Shown one piece after another: positions 14,949 through 15,694 of a stretch of DNA of 15,694 bases (position 1 is its first letter; each line of letters opens with the position of its first letter). Under the pieces are notes generated by a model. That model saw nothing but the letters and a program-made list of their open reading frames with translations. It was not told the origin of the DNA and searched no databases. Source of the DNA: Flavobacteriaceae bacterium (GTDB taxonomy: Bacteria > Bacteroidota > Bacteroidia > Flavobacteriales > Flavobacteriaceae); contig CANHBE010000029.1 in NCBI GenBank assembly GCA_947458575.1, positions 1 to 15,694 of the forward strand, in the 5' to 3' direction. Position numbers and translations under genes: made by a program.

Positions 14949-15694
14949 TTAATCGTTGTGCACATGATGCGCTTCAAACATATTAGCAATATTGGCTGTC
15001 ACGAGTGCCAATTTAGCACCACCCATGACCATCGCACCTTCGCTAAAGTTAATCTTGTTTGTACCATCAATAAGTTGTGACAAATCGGCCATTAGGTGAA
15101 CCTGTGGCGTAATGGTCGTTCGTACTAATGCTTGTTCAGGCAAATTTACAGTCACTTCGGTGTAATTGTAATCGGTTCCTGTTTTTCCTGTATGTACCAT
15201 AAACACAGTTTCTGTAGTTACAGTTGACGATGTGAAAGTACCTTCGAAGGCAACAAATTTGTAACCTGCGCTCCATGACCACATCATTCCTGCGGTTTGT
15301 GCTTTGGTTAAGAAATCGCCTTGTCCCGTTGCTCCTAAGTCGAATTGGGCTTGGTCAACCCCTATTCCGAATTTTACCTTCGTGTAATTGCCGGCAGGAA
15401 TATTTGGTAAGTTTAAAAGCGTGCTTGCCTCATTCGACTCGTCTACGATGAAGTAACTTTGACTTTTTGGAATCGTGAAGGTAGAACCGTCTGCTTTGGT
15501 TAAGACAATGTTACTAATGATATATTTAGCGGTGGTCAATTTTATTACTTCACCGTTAGAGTTTGTGTAGGCAGTACTAAAAGCCAGATTGTCATCTTTG
15601 TATACATTGTCGAATTCTAAGGTTAGGCTTCCCTCGCCAGAGATGGTTTCTTTAGCATCATCATCTTTAGAACATGATGCGATTGTTAGCGCAA
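14949..15694 (-). CDS. MbnP-family copper-binding lipoprotein, N-terminus cut by window edge
   Basis: The frame runs from the right edge to the TAA at 14949, giving 247 visible residues; only about 10-15 signal-peptide residues seem to be missing. It begins ALTIASC, a lipobox with Cys at fragment position 7, followed by SKDDD, the acidic surface-export pattern. The body fits the MbnP-like family: SLTLEFDNVY (22-31), AKYIISNIVL (55-64), YTKVKFGIGVD (103-113), GMMWSWSAGYKFVAFEG (135-151), FMVHTG (164-169) and PQVHLMAD (196-203). In characterised MbnP proteins a tryptophan oxidised to kynurenine by MbnH, together with histidines, binds copper. Trp138 or Trp140 and His167 or His199 are the natural candidates here, by inference. 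The tail is His-rich (EAHHVHND). A TTG at 15539 is inside the gene and is not its start. Confidence 0.85.
   Translation of the reverse strand, partial: ALTIASCSKDDDAKETISGEGSLTLEFDNVYKDDNLAFSTAYTNSNGEVIKLTTAKYIISNIVLTKADGSTFTIPKSQSYFIVDESNEASTLLNLPNIPAGNYTKVKFGIGVDQAQFDLGATGQGDFLTKAQTAGMMWSWSAGYKFVAFEGTFTSSTVTTETVFMVHTGKTGTDYNYTEVTVNLPEQALVRTTITPQVHLMADLSQLIDGTNKINFSEGAMVMGGAKLALVTANIANMFEAHHVHND

Noticed and set aside
14949..15539. Taking the TTG at 15539 as the start of the MbnP-like gene
   Set aside because: The frame stays open to the window edge and upstream encodes a lipobox and the conserved SLTLEF strand, so 15539 is internal.

Overview
The window looks like chromosomal DNA from a member of the Bacteroidota, most likely family Flavobacteriaceae. 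The evidence is an AT-rich sequence, Bacteroidota-type -7 promoter elements (TAnnTTTG) before several genes, A-rich rather than Shine-Dalgarno leaders, a SusC/SusD-type outer-membrane uptake operon, a secreted protein with a type IX secretion (T9SS) sorting domain, and lipoproteins with the Cys-x-x-Asp-Asp surface-export pattern. I cannot name a genus or species from sequence alone.

Layout. (1) Bases 1-1361, minus strand: a T9SS-secreted protein with Asp-box (BNR/sortilin-like) repeats, cut by the window edge at its C-terminus. A 21-bp perfect hairpin terminator (1407-1454) separates it from the next unit. (2) 1496-8699, minus strand: a tight four-gene operon (gaps of 6, 17 and 14 bases) transcribed as SusC-type TonB-dependent transporter, SusD-like_2 lipoprotein, a 200-aa lipoprotein and a 540-aa lipoprotein with two tandem CBM5/12-like (chitin-binding-type) modules. 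No degrading enzyme or regulator is present, so the substrate is unproven; the modules hint at chitin or another GlcNAc glycan. (3) 8891-12267: housekeeping genes rnhB (+), lipB (-) and lysS (+). rnhB and lipB are convergent and overlap by 12 bases. The lipB-lysS gap holds a 92-nt imperfect palindrome that resembles an interspersed flavobacterial intergenic repeat, plus a weaker dyad. lysS ends in a clear terminator that also faces the minus-strand unit on its far side. (4) 12359-15694, minus strand: transcribed in order as an MbnP-family copper-binding lipoprotein (N-terminus cut by the window edge), a di-heme cytochrome-c peroxidase/MauG/MbnH-like lipoprotein, an outer-membrane beta-barrel with an N-terminal Cys cluster, and a small two-helix membrane protein.

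Region 4 is the most interesting part. MbnP/MbnH pairs are known from methanotrophs, where the di-heme enzyme converts a tryptophan of MbnP to kynurenine to build a copper site. Here the pair sits with a porin-like protein that carries a Cys-rich metal-binding-like motif, and the MbnP and peroxidase genes are joined by a 162-base spacer holding a long two-segment stem with an internal hairpin. Together they suggest a cell-surface copper-handling system in a flavobacterium, with a possible structured RNA between its first two genes. This is inference from family and layout and has not been tested.
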